NCBI RefSeq assembly: GCF_020526085.1
Contig: NZ_CP084874.1
Location: 3,968,001 to 4,032,000, forward strand
Direction of reading: 5' to 3'
DNA: 64,000 bases
DNA from: Klebsiella africana
GTDB lineage: Bacteria; Pseudomonadota; Gammaproteobacteria; Enterobacterales; Enterobacteriaceae
In this document: positions 1-8,042 of the stretch, piece after piece
Position numbering within the stretch: the first letter of the stretch is position 1
How the letters are laid out: each line of letters begins with the position of its first letter
The notes under the pieces: model-generated
What the model was told of the DNA's origin: nothing
Database searches by the model: none
The model's input: only the letters and a program-made list of their open reading frames with translations
Translations under genes and position numbers: made by a program

Positions 1-86
1 CGCAGCTCAAAAAAATGGTCGCCACCAAAGGCGAGCTCTCCTTCTACGATGTCTTTACCCTCACTCGCGCCGGTGCTGCGCAATAA
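1..86 (+). CDS. C-terminal end of an unidentified gene
   Basis: An open frame entering from the left edge encodes the last 27 residues of a protein (frame begins at base 3) and stops with TAA at 84-86. Codon use is typical of the rest of the window (mostly G or C in third position), which supports a real gene end. The visible tail, ending in FTLTRAGAAQ, is too short to identify. It runs convergently with the MocR regulator and overlaps its 3' end by 26 bases. Confidence 0.5.
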   Translation, partial: QLKKMVATKGELSFYDVFTLTRAGAAQ

Positions 87-1512
87 GGCGATTTAGCGTC
101 CGTAGCGCCGAGAGATAGCGAGAAGCAGAGGTATTACCATATCCCAGCACCAGTCCGCTCCGCGCTCGCTGCGGGTCGAGATAGAAATGACTTAACGCGG
201 CAGGCGCCAGCTGAAACTGGCGCGCCTGCTGCACAAGCATCCGGTCATTAACGCCCTCCATAGCCACTGTCAGATGCATCCCTCCTTCTCCGCCGAGAAC
301 CTCACACGGCACGGTGATCTCTTGCGCCAGCGCTTCGCGCAGCTGTTGTTGACGTTTGCGGTACAAACGACGCATGGCCGCCAGATGACGGGCATAGTGT
401 CCCTTCTCAATAAATCTGGCCAGTGCGCGCTGTTCGGTACGGTGTCCCCCACGCAGCAGTGCGCCAATCACTTCCTGGGCAGCATCCGCCAGCGCAGACG
501 GCATGACCATAAAGCCAATACGCAGCGCAGGAAAGAGCGTTTTGCTGAAGGTGCCGAGATAGACCACCGGCGCGTCAGGGATCATTCCCATCATCGCCGG
601 GATCGGTTCACCGCTATGGCGAAACTCGCTGTCATAGTCATCTTCTACAATCCAGGCCCCGTGCAGGCGGGCGTACTCCACCAGCGCCAGACGTCGCGCA
701 GCGCTCATGACGCTCCCGAGGGGATACTGATGAGAGGGAGAGGTGAAGATCAGCCGGGGGGGGGCCGCGACGCCGTCTGCTATTTGCATTCCGTCACCAT
801 TGACAGCCATGCCGCTGACCCGCAACCCCGTCCGCAGAAAGACACTTCTGGCCCCCACATAACCCGGCTCTTCCACCCACACGCTGTCGCCAGGATCCGT
901 TAACAGCGAAGCGCATAAGTTCACCCCTTCCAGTGCCCCCTCGGTAATGACAATCTGCCGAATATCACAGCGGATCCCGCGGGAGAGCGCCAGATGGCGA
1001 GCGATAGCCTCCCGCAGCAAGGGGTCGCCTGCCGCCTCGCCATAGCCCAGCAGCGCGCTACCTTCTTCACGTAATACGCTATCCATCAGCCGCCGCCACA
1101 GCGGCAACGGGAAATAGTTCACCGCCGGCATGCCAGGGGTAAACAGCAGCGCCGGAGAGTCGCGGCGCATTGCGGCTGGCAGCCCTTGCAGCCGTTCAGG
1201 CAGCACGACGGGCGGCACCTTCACGGGCTCTTCGCGGCAGGCGGCGAGCGGTACCACCTGTGTCCCCTGACGGCTCCGCGTCAGGTATCCCTCCAGCGCC
1301 AGCTGCTCCAGTGCAGCATTAACCGTATTTCGCGACAGCTGCAGCTGTCCAGCAATCACTCGCGATCCGGGCAAACGGCAGCTGGCCGCCAGCGTTCCCT
1401 GCAAGATGGCATTGCGCAATGTGTGGTACAGCGCGCGCTGTAGGGTATCATCCCCACGCTGCCGTACACCCTGCGCCAGCAACGCAAAAAATGCCTCGTC
1501 GGGTATATTCAT
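61..1512 (-). CDS. MocR-family (GntR-aminotransferase fusion) regulator
   Basis: A 483-residue MocR/GabR-type regulator: an N-terminal GntR winged helix-turn-helix (about residues 20-85, with SRNTVNAALEQL as recognition helix) joined by a linker to a fold-type I aminotransferase domain (about 115-475). The PLP-binding lysine is K324 in GTFSKTLFPALR, and the DDYDSEF motif precedes it, so cofactor binding looks intact. Start chosen at 1512, seven bases after an AGGAGG ribosome site; an in-frame ATG 21 bases further upstream would place that site inside the gene. It is divergent from the GNAT acetyltransferase gene, with 100 bases between them, so by analogy with other MocR pairs it probably controls that gene. 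The effector is unknown; PLP or an amine are possibilities. Confidence 0.88.
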   Translation of the reverse strand: MNIPDEAFFALLAQGVRQRGDDTLQRALYHTLRNAILQGTLAASCRLPGSRVIAGQLQLSRNTVNAALEQLALEGYLTRSRQGTQVVPLAACREEPVKVPPVVLPERLQGLPAAMRRDSPALLFTPGMPAVNYFPLPLWRRLMDSVLREEGSALLGYGEAAGDPLLREAIARHLALSRGIRCDIRQIVITEGALEGVNLCASLLTDPGDSVWVEEPGYVGARSVFLRTGLRVSGMAVNGDGMQIADGVAAPPRLIFTSPSHQYPLGSVMSAARRLALVEYARLHGAWIVEDDYDSEFRHSGEPIPAMMGMIPDAPVVYLGTFSKTLFPALRIGFMVMPSALADAAQEVIGALLRGGHRTEQRALARFIEKGHYARHLAAMRRLYRKRQQQLREALAQEITVPCEVLGGEGGMHLTVAMEGVNDRMLVQQARQFQLAPAALSHFYLDPQRARSGLVLGYGNTSASRYLSALRTLNRLIAQHRRE

Positions 1513-1612
1513 TTCGCCTCCTCGTGGCCCCATAAAAACATACTATGATGGTCCTTTTTATGGAACCAGCTAGCGCGTACGCTGCCAGCAAATCCCCGAT
1601 GAGGAAACCGTA

Positions 1613-2311
1613 ATGTGTGAATACAATCAGTTTGGACAGGCAATCGGCGCCGCGCTGCCTGACTGGCAACCGCGTCCCTGGCCAACACGGCAGATCTTAC
1701 AGGGCAGTCGCTGTCGGCTCGAACCACTGACTCTCGCGCATGCTAGCGATCTGTTTGCGGCCCACCAGCTGGCGCCCGACACCCGCAGCTGGACCTGGCT
1801 GCTGCGTGAACCTGAGAGCAACCTTGCAGAATACAGTGCCTGGGTGGAACAGGTGGCCACGCTGGCGGACCCGATCCATTTTGCTGTCGTTGACCAACAA
1901 CACGGAAAAGCAATCGGCTCGCTGGCGTTAATGCGTATCGATGCCACCCACGGCGTAGTCGAGGTGGGACATGTGCATTTTTCACCGTTACTGAGCCGAA
2001 CGGCCATGGCGACCGAAGCGCACTGGCTATTGATGCAATATGTCTTCGACACGCTTGGCTACCGGCGGTATGAATGGAAATGCAACAGTCTTAATATCCC
2101 ATCAGCCCGGGCGGCAAGACGGCTGGGGTTTCAGTACGAAGGACGTTTTCGCCAGGCGCTGGTGAGCAAAGGACACAACCGGGACACGGACTGGTTTTCG
2201 GTGATTGATGGTGAATGGCCGAAGCTGGATAACGCCATGCGGCAATGGCTGGCCGTCGACAATTTTACCGCCGACGGCCAGCAGCGCCTTTCCCTGGAAA
2301 GTTTCCGTTAA
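1613..2311 (+). CDS. GNAT family N-acetyltransferase (RimJ/RimL-like)
   Basis: A 232-residue protein of the GCN5-related acetyltransferase superfamily, RimJ/RimL-like branch: an N-terminal [16 protein letters not shown] segment, central strands with [20 protein letters not shown], and a C-terminal ALRRLGF-like element ([17 protein letters not shown]) that contributes to acetyl-CoA binding. The start follows GAGGAAACCGTA, a good ribosome site. It is divergent from the MocR regulator and overlaps the convergent rpmJ2 stop by 4 bases. The acceptor (protein N-terminus, polyamine or small molecule) cannot be told from sequence. MocR control suggests a substrate linked to amine or vitamin B6 metabolism, which is inference. 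Confidence 0.85.
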   Translation: MCEYNQFGQAIGAALPDWQPRPWPTRQILQGSRCRLEPLTLAHASDLFAAHQLAPDTRSWTWLLREPESNLAEYSAWVEQVATLADPIHFAVVDQQHGKAIGSLALMRIDATHGVVEVGHVHFSPLLSRTAMATEAHWLLMQYVFDTLGYRRYEWKCNSLNIPSARAARRLGFQYEGRFRQALVSKGHNRDTDWFSVIDGEWPKLDNAMRQWLAVDNFTADGQQRLSLESFR

Positions 2312-2448
2312 CGACGTTTTTTACGCCCCTGTACCGCTTTGAAGCGGGGGTTACTCTTACAGAGCACATACAGCCGCCCTTTGCGCTTGACCAGCTGGCA
2401 ATCCGGGTGGCGCTGTTTGGCGCGGCGTAATGAGTTGACGACCTGCAT
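2308..2448 (-). CDS. rpmJ2: Ribosomal protein L36, zinc-free paralogue (YkgO type)
   Basis: A 46-residue basic protein beginning [11 protein letters not shown] and ending GRKKRR, nearly identical in length and sequence to E. coli YkgO. It lacks the CxxC...C/H zinc ribbon of the housekeeping L36, so it is the C-minus paralogue that replaces zinc-containing L36 during zinc starvation. An ATG at 2451 directly precedes the chosen ATG at 2448; either is possible, with AAGGAAAGC as the ribosome site. Its start overlaps the rpmE2 stop, so the two are translationally coupled. Confidence 0.92.
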   Translation of the reverse strand: MQVVNSLRRAKQRHPDCQLVKRKGRLYVLCKSNPRFKAVQGRKKRR

Positions 2449-2711
2449 CATGCTTTCCTTTTTGCATCAATAAAGCCGCCGAAGCGCTGACGGAACCGGG
2501 CCGCGCTGCCCTCGCTGGCGAAGGTTTTTTGTTTGCCCGTGTAGTACGGATGCGATTTCGAGGAGACATCGATCGTCACATACGGAAATGTTTCGCCATC
2601 GAGCTCAATCACGCGATCGGTGCGAATAGTTGATCCGACTTTAAAATACTCATTCGCGCTGGTGTCGTGAAACACCACCGTACGATAGGGAGGATGAATA
2701 TGGGCTTTCAT
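2448..2711 (-). CDS. rpmE2: Ribosomal protein L31 type B (zinc-free, YkgM type)
   Basis: An 87-residue L31 type B protein, same length as E. coli YkgM, containing [18 protein letters not shown] and lacking the zinc-binding cysteines of type A L31. In zinc-poor cells it replaces the zinc-containing L31 on the 50S subunit, freeing zinc. It is the first gene of a two-gene operon with rpmJ2. A Zur-box-like palindrome lies 18 bases upstream of the start, giving the expected mode of control: repression by Zur with zinc. Confidence 0.95.
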   Translation of the reverse strand: MKAHIHPPYRTVVFHDTSANEYFKVGSTIRTDRVIELDGETFPYVTIDVSSKSHPYYTGKQKTFASEGSAARFRQRFGGFIDAKRKA

Positions 2712-2728
2712 GATGATCTCTTCATTAC

Positions 2729-2741
2729 GTTATAACATAAC
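2729..2741 (-). promoter_or_regulatory. Zur box upstream of rpmE2-rpmJ2
   Basis: GTTATAACATAAC is a near-perfect inverted repeat (GTTAT...ATAAC) matching the core of the enterobacterial Zur operator (GTTATANTATAAC). It sits just upstream of rpmE2, where Zur control of this pair is established in E. coli. Confidence 0.8.
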
Positions 2742-2826
2742 AACAAGATTACGCCGTGCTGTGACAAAGATCAACCCTGCTCAATTTAAGGGTAAGGTGA
2801 TAAGGCGAGTTTCCCCGCCTTTGGCA

Positions 2827-3897
2827 TTAGGGTGCCAGACGGTGGGCGATGGCGCGGAGTTGTTCCGCAATGGCCTGCAGATCTTTTCCCTGCTCGATTC
2901 GGGCGCCGCTGGAATGGCGTATCACCAGGCGCGCCGGCAGAATGGATGAGGTATGCGGCGCGCCGCTGGTGCTGGCGAGGATCCGCCGCACCGCCTCCTT
3001 CCCCTGCAGATCGAGATCCAGCGACACCGTACTCAACGACGGATAGAAAAAAGAGCTTTCGTAGGTATCGTCATAGCCAATGACGGACTTCTCACCCGGC
3101 ACCGCCACCTGATGCTGATGGAAGGCGCTGAGCACCCCCAGCGCCATCTGGTCATTACCTACCAGCACGGCGCTGAAATTGGGCGTTTCGCGCAGCATCT
3201 GCAGCGCACCGGCATAGCCGCTTTGCGCATCCCAGTTGCCGTGCAGGACGGTCACCGGCTTCAGACCGTAGCCCTCCAAAGTCTCCAGCCAGCTTTTTAA
3301 CCGGAGTTTAGCCGAGACTGAGCTGTCCGGCCCTGCCAGCAGCGCGATCTCCCGATGCCCCATCTCATAGAGATATTTGACGCTAGCCCGCGTGCCGTCC
3401 GCCGGATTAAACGAAACGTTAAACACGGAGCTGTAAGGATCAACATCGAGAAACAGGCAGACGATATCATCGTTGTCAGCGGCGATTTTCTGCGCCTGTT
3501 CGGTCTCCAGTGGCACGTTGATAATGACTTTGTCCACTCGCTGAGATTTCAGCTCATTGATAGAATCCTGGATACTTTGGTTGACGCTCTCATCAATCAT
3601 CGAAATCAGAACCTGATAACCTTCCAGATTGGCATAACGTTTTACCGCCGCCGCCACCTGGGAAGGCGCATGCCAGGCCAGCGAAATAGTCACCAGGCCG
3701 ACCGTCTGACTCTCCTTTCCCACCAGCTGCTGCGCCAGCCGGTTTGGCACATAGCGTAATGCCTCTATCGATTTCTCCACCTTGCGGCGCGTCGCTTCGG
3801 ATACATTGGCAGATTTGTTGAGTACCCTGGACACGGTCTGGTAAGAGACGCCCGCATGACGGGCAACGTCTTCCAGAGTAGCGCTTTTAGACTTCAT
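2827..3897 (-). CDS. ganR: LacI-family repressor of the galactan locus
   Basis: A 356-residue LacI/GalR protein: N-terminal helix-turn-helix (ATLEDVARHAGVSYQTVSRV, residues about 6-25), hinge helix (YVPNRLAQQL) and a periplasmic-binding-protein-like effector domain with GYDDTYESSFFYPSLSTVSL near the C-terminus. Start 3897 has an AAGGAA ribosome site. It is divergent from the LamB-like porin and close to galactan genes, so it most likely represses them until a galactooligosaccharide binds. Two 18-base operator-like elements lie in the porin control region and a related one upstream of the ABC transporter genes. The function follows from position; the effector is inferred. Confidence 0.85.
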   Translation of the reverse strand: MKSKSATLEDVARHAGVSYQTVSRVLNKSANVSEATRRKVEKSIEALRYVPNRLAQQLVGKESQTVGLVTISLAWHAPSQVAAAVKRYANLEGYQVLISMIDESVNQSIQDSINELKSQRVDKVIINVPLETEQAQKIAADNDDIVCLFLDVDPYSSVFNVSFNPADGTRASVKYLYEMGHREIALLAGPDSSVSAKLRLKSWLETLEGYGLKPVTVLHGNWDAQSGYAGALQMLRETPNFSAVLVGNDQMALGVLSAFHQHQVAVPGEKSVIGYDDTYESSFFYPSLSTVSLDLDLQGKEAVRRILASTSGAPHTSSILPARLVIRHSSGARIEQGKDLQAIAEQLRAIAHRLAP

Positions 3898-3993
3898 GGT
3901 CCGGTTCCTTATGTTGTTATCTCATGATTGTAACAGGGGCCATTTAAAAAAACGCTCACCGCCACCTCACGCTGCAAAACACCACCTAAAAAA

Positions 3994-4011
3994 GTATTAC
4001 GTTCACAATAC
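3994..4011. promoter_or_regulatory. Candidate GanR operator 1
   Basis: GTATTACGTTCACAATAC has GTATT/AATAC inverted ends. A nearly identical element in opposite orientation lies at 4130-4147 (16 of 18 positions equal), and the nine-base ACGTAATAC half recurs at 12998-13006. The symmetry and repetition fit a LacI-family operator; the link to GanR is inference. Confidence 0.5.
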
Positions 4012-4018
4012 AGTGAAT

Positions 4019-4034
4019 TGTGAATCACCTCACC
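4019..4034 (+). promoter_or_regulatory. CRP-binding site upstream of the galactan porin
   Basis: TGTGAATCACCTCACC matches the CRP consensus TGTGA-N6-TCACA at 9 of 10 specified bases. It lies 134 bases upstream of the porin start, between the two candidate GanR operators, consistent with catabolite control of a sugar locus. Confidence 0.6.
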
Positions 4035-4129
4035 CATTGCAACAAAAACCAGTGTAATTATTTGCAGTTAGTCACACAACAATCATATCTCATTTGCCTG
4101 GAGTTACATTTAGGCATTTTATGACATCA

Positions 4130-4147
4130 GTTATGTGAACGTAATAC
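4130..4147. promoter_or_regulatory. Candidate GanR operator 2
   Basis: GTTATGTGAACGTAATAC is the reverse complement of operator 1 except for two swapped bases. It ends 20 bases before the porin start codon and would overlap the start of transcription or the leader, a position suited to repression. Confidence 0.5.
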
Positions 4148-4167
4148 AAAACAATAAGAGGATAGAG

Positions 4168-5439
4168 ATGAACACTACACTGCGCGCTCTTTCAGTCGCG
4201 TTAGCCGCTGCGCTAATTGCCCCTTCCGCGTTTGCGGCTTCCGCCGCGATCCCAACGATCGATTTCCATGGCTATATGCGCGCCGGGGTTGGGGTCTCCG
4301 GCGATGGTAGCGAAGCGGAATGGCAAAAGAACAAGCTGGGCCGTTTGGGGAACGAGTCGGATACCTATGGCGAGCTGGAGCTGGGCTCTGAGGTCTATAA
4401 GAAAGATGACGTCAGCTTCTATCTCGACAGTATGGTCAGCATGGTCTCCGACGGCTCTAACGATAATGAAACCACGCTGAACGATGATGCACAGTTCGGC
4501 TTACGTCAGTTGAACCTGCAGATAAAGGGGCTGATCCCTGGCGATCCAAATGCGGTGATCTGGGGCGGTAAACGTTACTACCAGCGCCATGATCTGCATA
4601 TCATCGATACCAAATACTGGAACATTTCCGGCTCCGGAGCCGGGGTGGAAAACTACACTCTCGGCCCGGGCGCCGTCTCGCTGGCCTGGATCCGCGGCGA
4701 TGCCAACGATGTTGACTATCGCGTCGATGGCGACAGCAACGTCAATATCAACTATATCGATTTACGCTACGCGGGCTGGAAGCCGTGGGCGGGCTCGTGG
4801 ACCGAATTCGGTATCGACTACGCGATGCCAAACACCACGAAAAAACAGGATAGCTATGGCGGACTGTACGATGCTGACAACGGCGTCATGCTGACCGGTG
4901 AAATCAGTCAGGATATGCTGGGTGGCTATAACAAAACCGTGCTGCAGTACGCCAACAAAGGCCTGGCGCAGAACATGGTCTCCCAGGGCGGCGGCTGGTA
5001 CGATATGTGGAACTACGTGAATGACGCCACCGGTTATCGTGTGATTAACACCGGCCTGATCCCGATTACTGAGAAGTTCTCTATCAACCACGTTCTGACC
5101 TGGGGCTCGGCGGATGACATTACCGACTATACCGACAAAACGCGGATGCTGTCGCTGGTCGCCCGCGGGCAGTACCAGTTTACCGACTACGTGCGCCTGA
5201 TTGGCGAAGTCGGCGGTTTCTATCAGAAAGACAGCTACAACAATGGCACCAGCTACAAACAGGCCGGTGAGAAATACACCATTGCGTTGGGCCTGGCGGA
5301 CGGGCCAGACTTTATGTCACGTCCGGAATTACGCATTTTTGCTTCGTATTTGAATGACTCCGAAGATGGTAAACCGTTTGAAGACCAGACGGCGAATAAT
5401 ACCTGGAATTTCGGCGTGCAGGTAGAGGCCTGGTGGTAA
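4168..5439 (+). CDS. LamB-like outer membrane porin for galactooligosaccharides
   Basis: A 423-residue maltoporin-family protein. Residues 1-23 are a signal peptide ending SAFA; the mature part shows the LamB hallmarks GGKRYYQRHDLH, DTKYWNISGSGAG and a C-terminal aromatic strand ending VEAWW typical of outer membrane beta-barrels. The start at 4168 follows AAGAGGATAG; an upstream in-frame codon would add residues before the signal peptide. Placed divergently from the LacI-type regulator, it should admit galactan oligomers to the periplasm, where the GH53 enzyme and the binding protein act. Close kinship with LamB is seen in the sequence; substrate is inferred from neighbours. Confidence 0.9.
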   Translation: MNTTLRALSVALAAALIAPSAFAASAAIPTIDFHGYMRAGVGVSGDGSEAEWQKNKLGRLGNESDTYGELELGSEVYKKDDVSFYLDSMVSMVSDGSNDNETTLNDDAQFGLRQLNLQIKGLIPGDPNAVIWGGKRYYQRHDLHIIDTKYWNISGSGAGVENYTLGPGAVSLAWIRGDANDVDYRVDGDSNVNINYIDLRYAGWKPWAGSWTEFGIDYAMPNTTKKQDSYGGLYDADNGVMLTGEISQDMLGGYNKTVLQYANKGLAQNMVSQGGGWYDMWNYVNDATGYRVINTGLIPITEKFSINHVLTWGSADDITDYTDKTRMLSLVARGQYQFTDYVRLIGEVGGFYQKDSYNNGTSYKQAGEKYTIALGLADGPDFMSRPELRIFASYLNDSEDGKPFEDQTANNTWNFGVQVEAWW

Positions 5440-5541
5440 TCGCGTACGGTTAAGACTCATACGTTATTTTTATCTCCTGCTGTAAGACTGTTAATTATCT
5501 TCCGGTAAACTTTATTGCCACTGCTGTCTTTGTCTTATTTT

Positions 5542-5580
5542 CGGGATAACCTGTTTTCAGGTTATCCCGTTTTATTTATT
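5542..5580 (+). terminator. Rho-independent terminator of the porin gene
   Basis: A perfect 12-base-pair stem (CGGGATAACCTG / CAGGTTATCCCG) with a TTTT loop, followed by TTTTATTTATT. The T tract overlaps the stop codon of the convergent EIIB gene. Confidence 0.9.
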
Positions 5581-5890
5581 TCCGGGCGGCAAAATGTTCA
5601 TCCAGAAGCTGACGCAGCGCATCGGACTGTTTACCGAAAATAGCATGCACCTGCTGACCAAGAATAATAACCCCCAGCGCGCCCTGCTGCTGTAATGCGT
5701 CCGTATCTACGTCTGCAAGATGACGAACTGTCACGCGCAGACGCGTAATACAGGCATCCACTTGCGTAATATTCGCTTCGCCGCCGAAGGCCTGAATAAG
5801 CGCCTCGATTTGCTGTTTTTCCGCCTCGCTTAATGGCTGTGCCGGACGCGCTGGGGAGAAATAGTGCAGGAAGGATTTTAAACTCACCAT
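5576..5890 (-). CDS. Stand-alone PTS EIIB domain (glucose family)
   Basis: A 104-residue protein consisting of a single EIIB domain of the glucose/sucrose PTS family: VDACITRLRV contains the phosphorylatable cysteine (C47), and GVIILGQQVHAIFG is the usual second motif. The start at 5890 follows CTGGAGTTTATT; upstream in-frame codons run into the ganA terminator. No EIIC or EIIA is nearby, and the rest of the locus uses an ABC importer. It lies downstream of ganA, behind a strong hairpin, so only read-through or its own promoter would express it. It may be a remnant of a permease or a regulatory phosphoacceptor; the role is unknown. Confidence 0.85.
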   Translation of the reverse strand: MVSLKSFLHYFSPARPAQPLSEAEKQQIEALIQAFGGEANITQVDACITRLRVTVRHLADVDTDALQQQGALGVIILGQQVHAIFGKQSDALRQLLDEHFAARK

Positions 5891-5910
5891 AATAAACTCC
5901 AGGTTTAAGA

Positions 5911-5939
5911 TAAAAAAAAGCCTGCTCGTCAGAGCAGGC
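5911..5939 (-). terminator. Terminator after ganA
   Basis: Stem GCCTGCTC / GAGCAGGC with a 4-base loop followed, on the minus strand, by eight T residues. It ends the ganS-P-Q-B-A transcript before the EIIB gene. Confidence 0.88.
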
Positions 5940-5954
5940 GTGGAAAAGAAGAAA

Positions 5955-8012
5955 TTACGCGTGACGACGGAGAACACGGCAATCCCATGCCGACAGGGTC
6001 AGTGGAGCCGACACCGCCGCGTCGGTCAGGCAATCCCAATACCCTTGCGGCAGGGTCAGGGTATGGTTTTGGGCGCTGTAGTTCTGCAGGAAGATAAATG
6101 CGTTGTCACCGTCGGTGCGCGCAGTAGCCACCACGCCGGGTGGTAACTCCGTCGCAATCGCTCGCGGCAGGGCCAGCTCCTTGCTCAGGGCGGTAAAGAA
6201 ATCGCGCTGGAAGGCTAAATCGTTGCGGGAGGCCACATGCCAGGCTTTGCCTTTCCCGAACTCGTTCACCGTCACAGCCGGCCGTCCGGCATAAAAATCA
6301 TCCCGGTAGGTGGCCAGCGCCTGGGCGCTCTCGGTATGGATCAGTTCGCAGAGATGGCGCACCTGATAAGGGCCCTGCAGACCGCACTGATTCCCGGCAA
6401 GTCCCTGCACCAGATTAAACTCGCCGTCATTGAGGCAGTCGATCTCTTCCGCCCAGATCCCCAGCAGATTGCGCAGCGGGCCCGGGAAGCCGCCGAGATA
6501 GCAGAGATCGGACTCATTGACAATACCGGTCCAGTAGGTGGTCACCAGGTGGCCGCCGTTGGCGACAAACGCCTCCGCCCGCCCGGCAAAGCCGTCGCGC
6601 ACCATATATAACATTGGGGCAATCACTAACTGGTACGGCGTTAAATCAACATCGGCGTCAATCACATCGACGGCGATGCCCTGCTCCCAGAACGGGCGGT
6701 AGTGCTCGTTGACCGTCTTCTCATATTCCATCCCAAGATTGCGCGGCCCCTGGGCGTCATCCAGCGCCCAGCGGTTCTGCTGGTCGAAGATAATCGCTAC
6801 TTTCGCCTCGGTGCGACAGCCCCTCACCTCCGGCAGCTTACTGAGGATCTCGCCGAGCTGGCAGACTTCGCGGCCAATGCGGGTATCAATATGTCCGACG
6901 TGGTCGACCACTGCGCCGTGAAATTTCTCAACCGAACCGCGGCTTTTCCGCCACTGGAAATACTGCACCGAGTCGGCGCCATGCGCCACCGCCTGCAGCG
7001 AGGAGAGAATATGCATTCCCGGCTTCTTCAGTTTGCTGGTCGGCTGCCAGTTGGTGGCGCCCGGTGTGGACTCCATCAGCACAAACGGCTTGCCGCCCTT
7101 CAGGCTGCGCATCATGTCGTGATACATCGCGGTGTAGCAGGCCAGCGCAGTTTCGTCTTTATCGCGGTGCCACATCGGATAGCTATCCCAGGAGATGAAA
7201 TCCAGCGCCTCCGCCAGCTGCCAGTAGTCGTAGTCGTAGAAATATTCCATAAAATTGGTGGTCACTGGCAGAGCGGCATTCGCCGCTTTCAGCGGAGCAA
7301 TTTCATGGCGGCAAAAATCGGTCACCTGAGCGGTGTTAAAGCGATGCCAGTCAAGATTGAGACCGTGGATCGACACCTCGCCCTGCGGCGCAGGCGATTC
7401 AATCTGTGACCAGTCGGTATAGGTATGGCTCCAGAAGGTGCTCCACCAGGCCTGGTTGAGATTCTCCAGGGTCTGGTAACGCGCCTTCAGCCAGTCGCGA
7501 AAACGGTTCTGGCAGAGATCGCAATGGCATTCACCGCCATATTCGTTGGAAATATGCCAGCCCAGCACGGCCGGGTGTGAGGAGTAACGTTCTGCCAGCA
7601 GGCTATTGATTTTCAGGGTCTTCTCGCGATAGACCGGCGACGACATACAATGATTGTGACGGCCGCCGTGCAGGGCCGGCACCCGATCGCGCCCTACCCG
7701 CAGAACCTGCGGATAGCGTTGCGACATCCACGCCGGACGCGCGCCGCTCGGCGTGGCCAGAAAAACATGTATACCGGCGGCATACAGTTTATCCAGAATA
7801 GTGTCCAGCCAGGCGAAATCAAATACCCCTTCGCGTGGCTCAAGTTTCGCCCAGCTAAATATTCCCACCGACATCACATTGCATTTTGCCTGCTGCATCA
7901 TGGCAATGTCTTTATCAATAATATCGGGGTCATTCTCCCATTGCTCCGGATTATAATCCGCGCCATGCAGCAGCGTATTAACCTTCGGATGTAAAGGTGC
8001 AAATTTATTCAT
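5955..8012 (-). CDS. ganA: Beta-galactosidase, glycoside hydrolase family 42
   Basis: A 685-residue GH42 beta-galactosidase without signal peptide, so cytoplasmic. The acid/base glutamate is in HISNEYGG and the nucleophile in VLMESTPGATNWQ; the cysteines of ECHCDLCQ form the metal site common in the family. The start at 8012 is preceded by AGGAAG. It would release galactose from imported galactooligosaccharides. It is the last strong gene of the minus-strand galactan operon, 30 bases after ganB. The name follows Bacillus subtilis usage; ganA and ganB are swapped in some Dickeya literature. Confidence 0.92.
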   Translation of the reverse strand: MNKFAPLHPKVNTLLHGADYNPEQWENDPDIIDKDIAMMQQAKCNVMSVGIFSWAKLEPREGVFDFAWLDTILDKLYAAGIHVFLATPSGARPAWMSQRYPQVLRVGRDRVPALHGGRHNHCMSSPVYREKTLKINSLLAERYSSHPAVLGWHISNEYGGECHCDLCQNRFRDWLKARYQTLENLNQAWWSTFWSHTYTDWSQIESPAPQGEVSIHGLNLDWHRFNTAQVTDFCRHEIAPLKAANAALPVTTNFMEYFYDYDYWQLAEALDFISWDSYPMWHRDKDETALACYTAMYHDMMRSLKGGKPFVLMESTPGATNWQPTSKLKKPGMHILSSLQAVAHGADSVQYFQWRKSRGSVEKFHGAVVDHVGHIDTRIGREVCQLGEILSKLPEVRGCRTEAKVAIIFDQQNRWALDDAQGPRNLGMEYEKTVNEHYRPFWEQGIAVDVIDADVDLTPYQLVIAPMLYMVRDGFAGRAEAFVANGGHLVTTYWTGIVNESDLCYLGGFPGPLRNLLGIWAEEIDCLNDGEFNLVQGLAGNQCGLQGPYQVRHLCELIHTESAQALATYRDDFYAGRPAVTVNEFGKGKAWHVASRNDLAFQRDFFTALSKELALPRAIATELPPGVVATARTDGDNAFIFLQNYSAQNHTLTLPQGYWDCLTDAAVSAPLTLSAWDCRVLRRHA

Positions 8013-8042
8013 AATAAACTTCCTGAAAAGAACGACAAAAAA

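Noticed and set aside
2802..2821. Terminator of ganR
   Set aside because: AAGGCG / CGCCTT pairing exists but is short, and no T tract follows on the minus strand.
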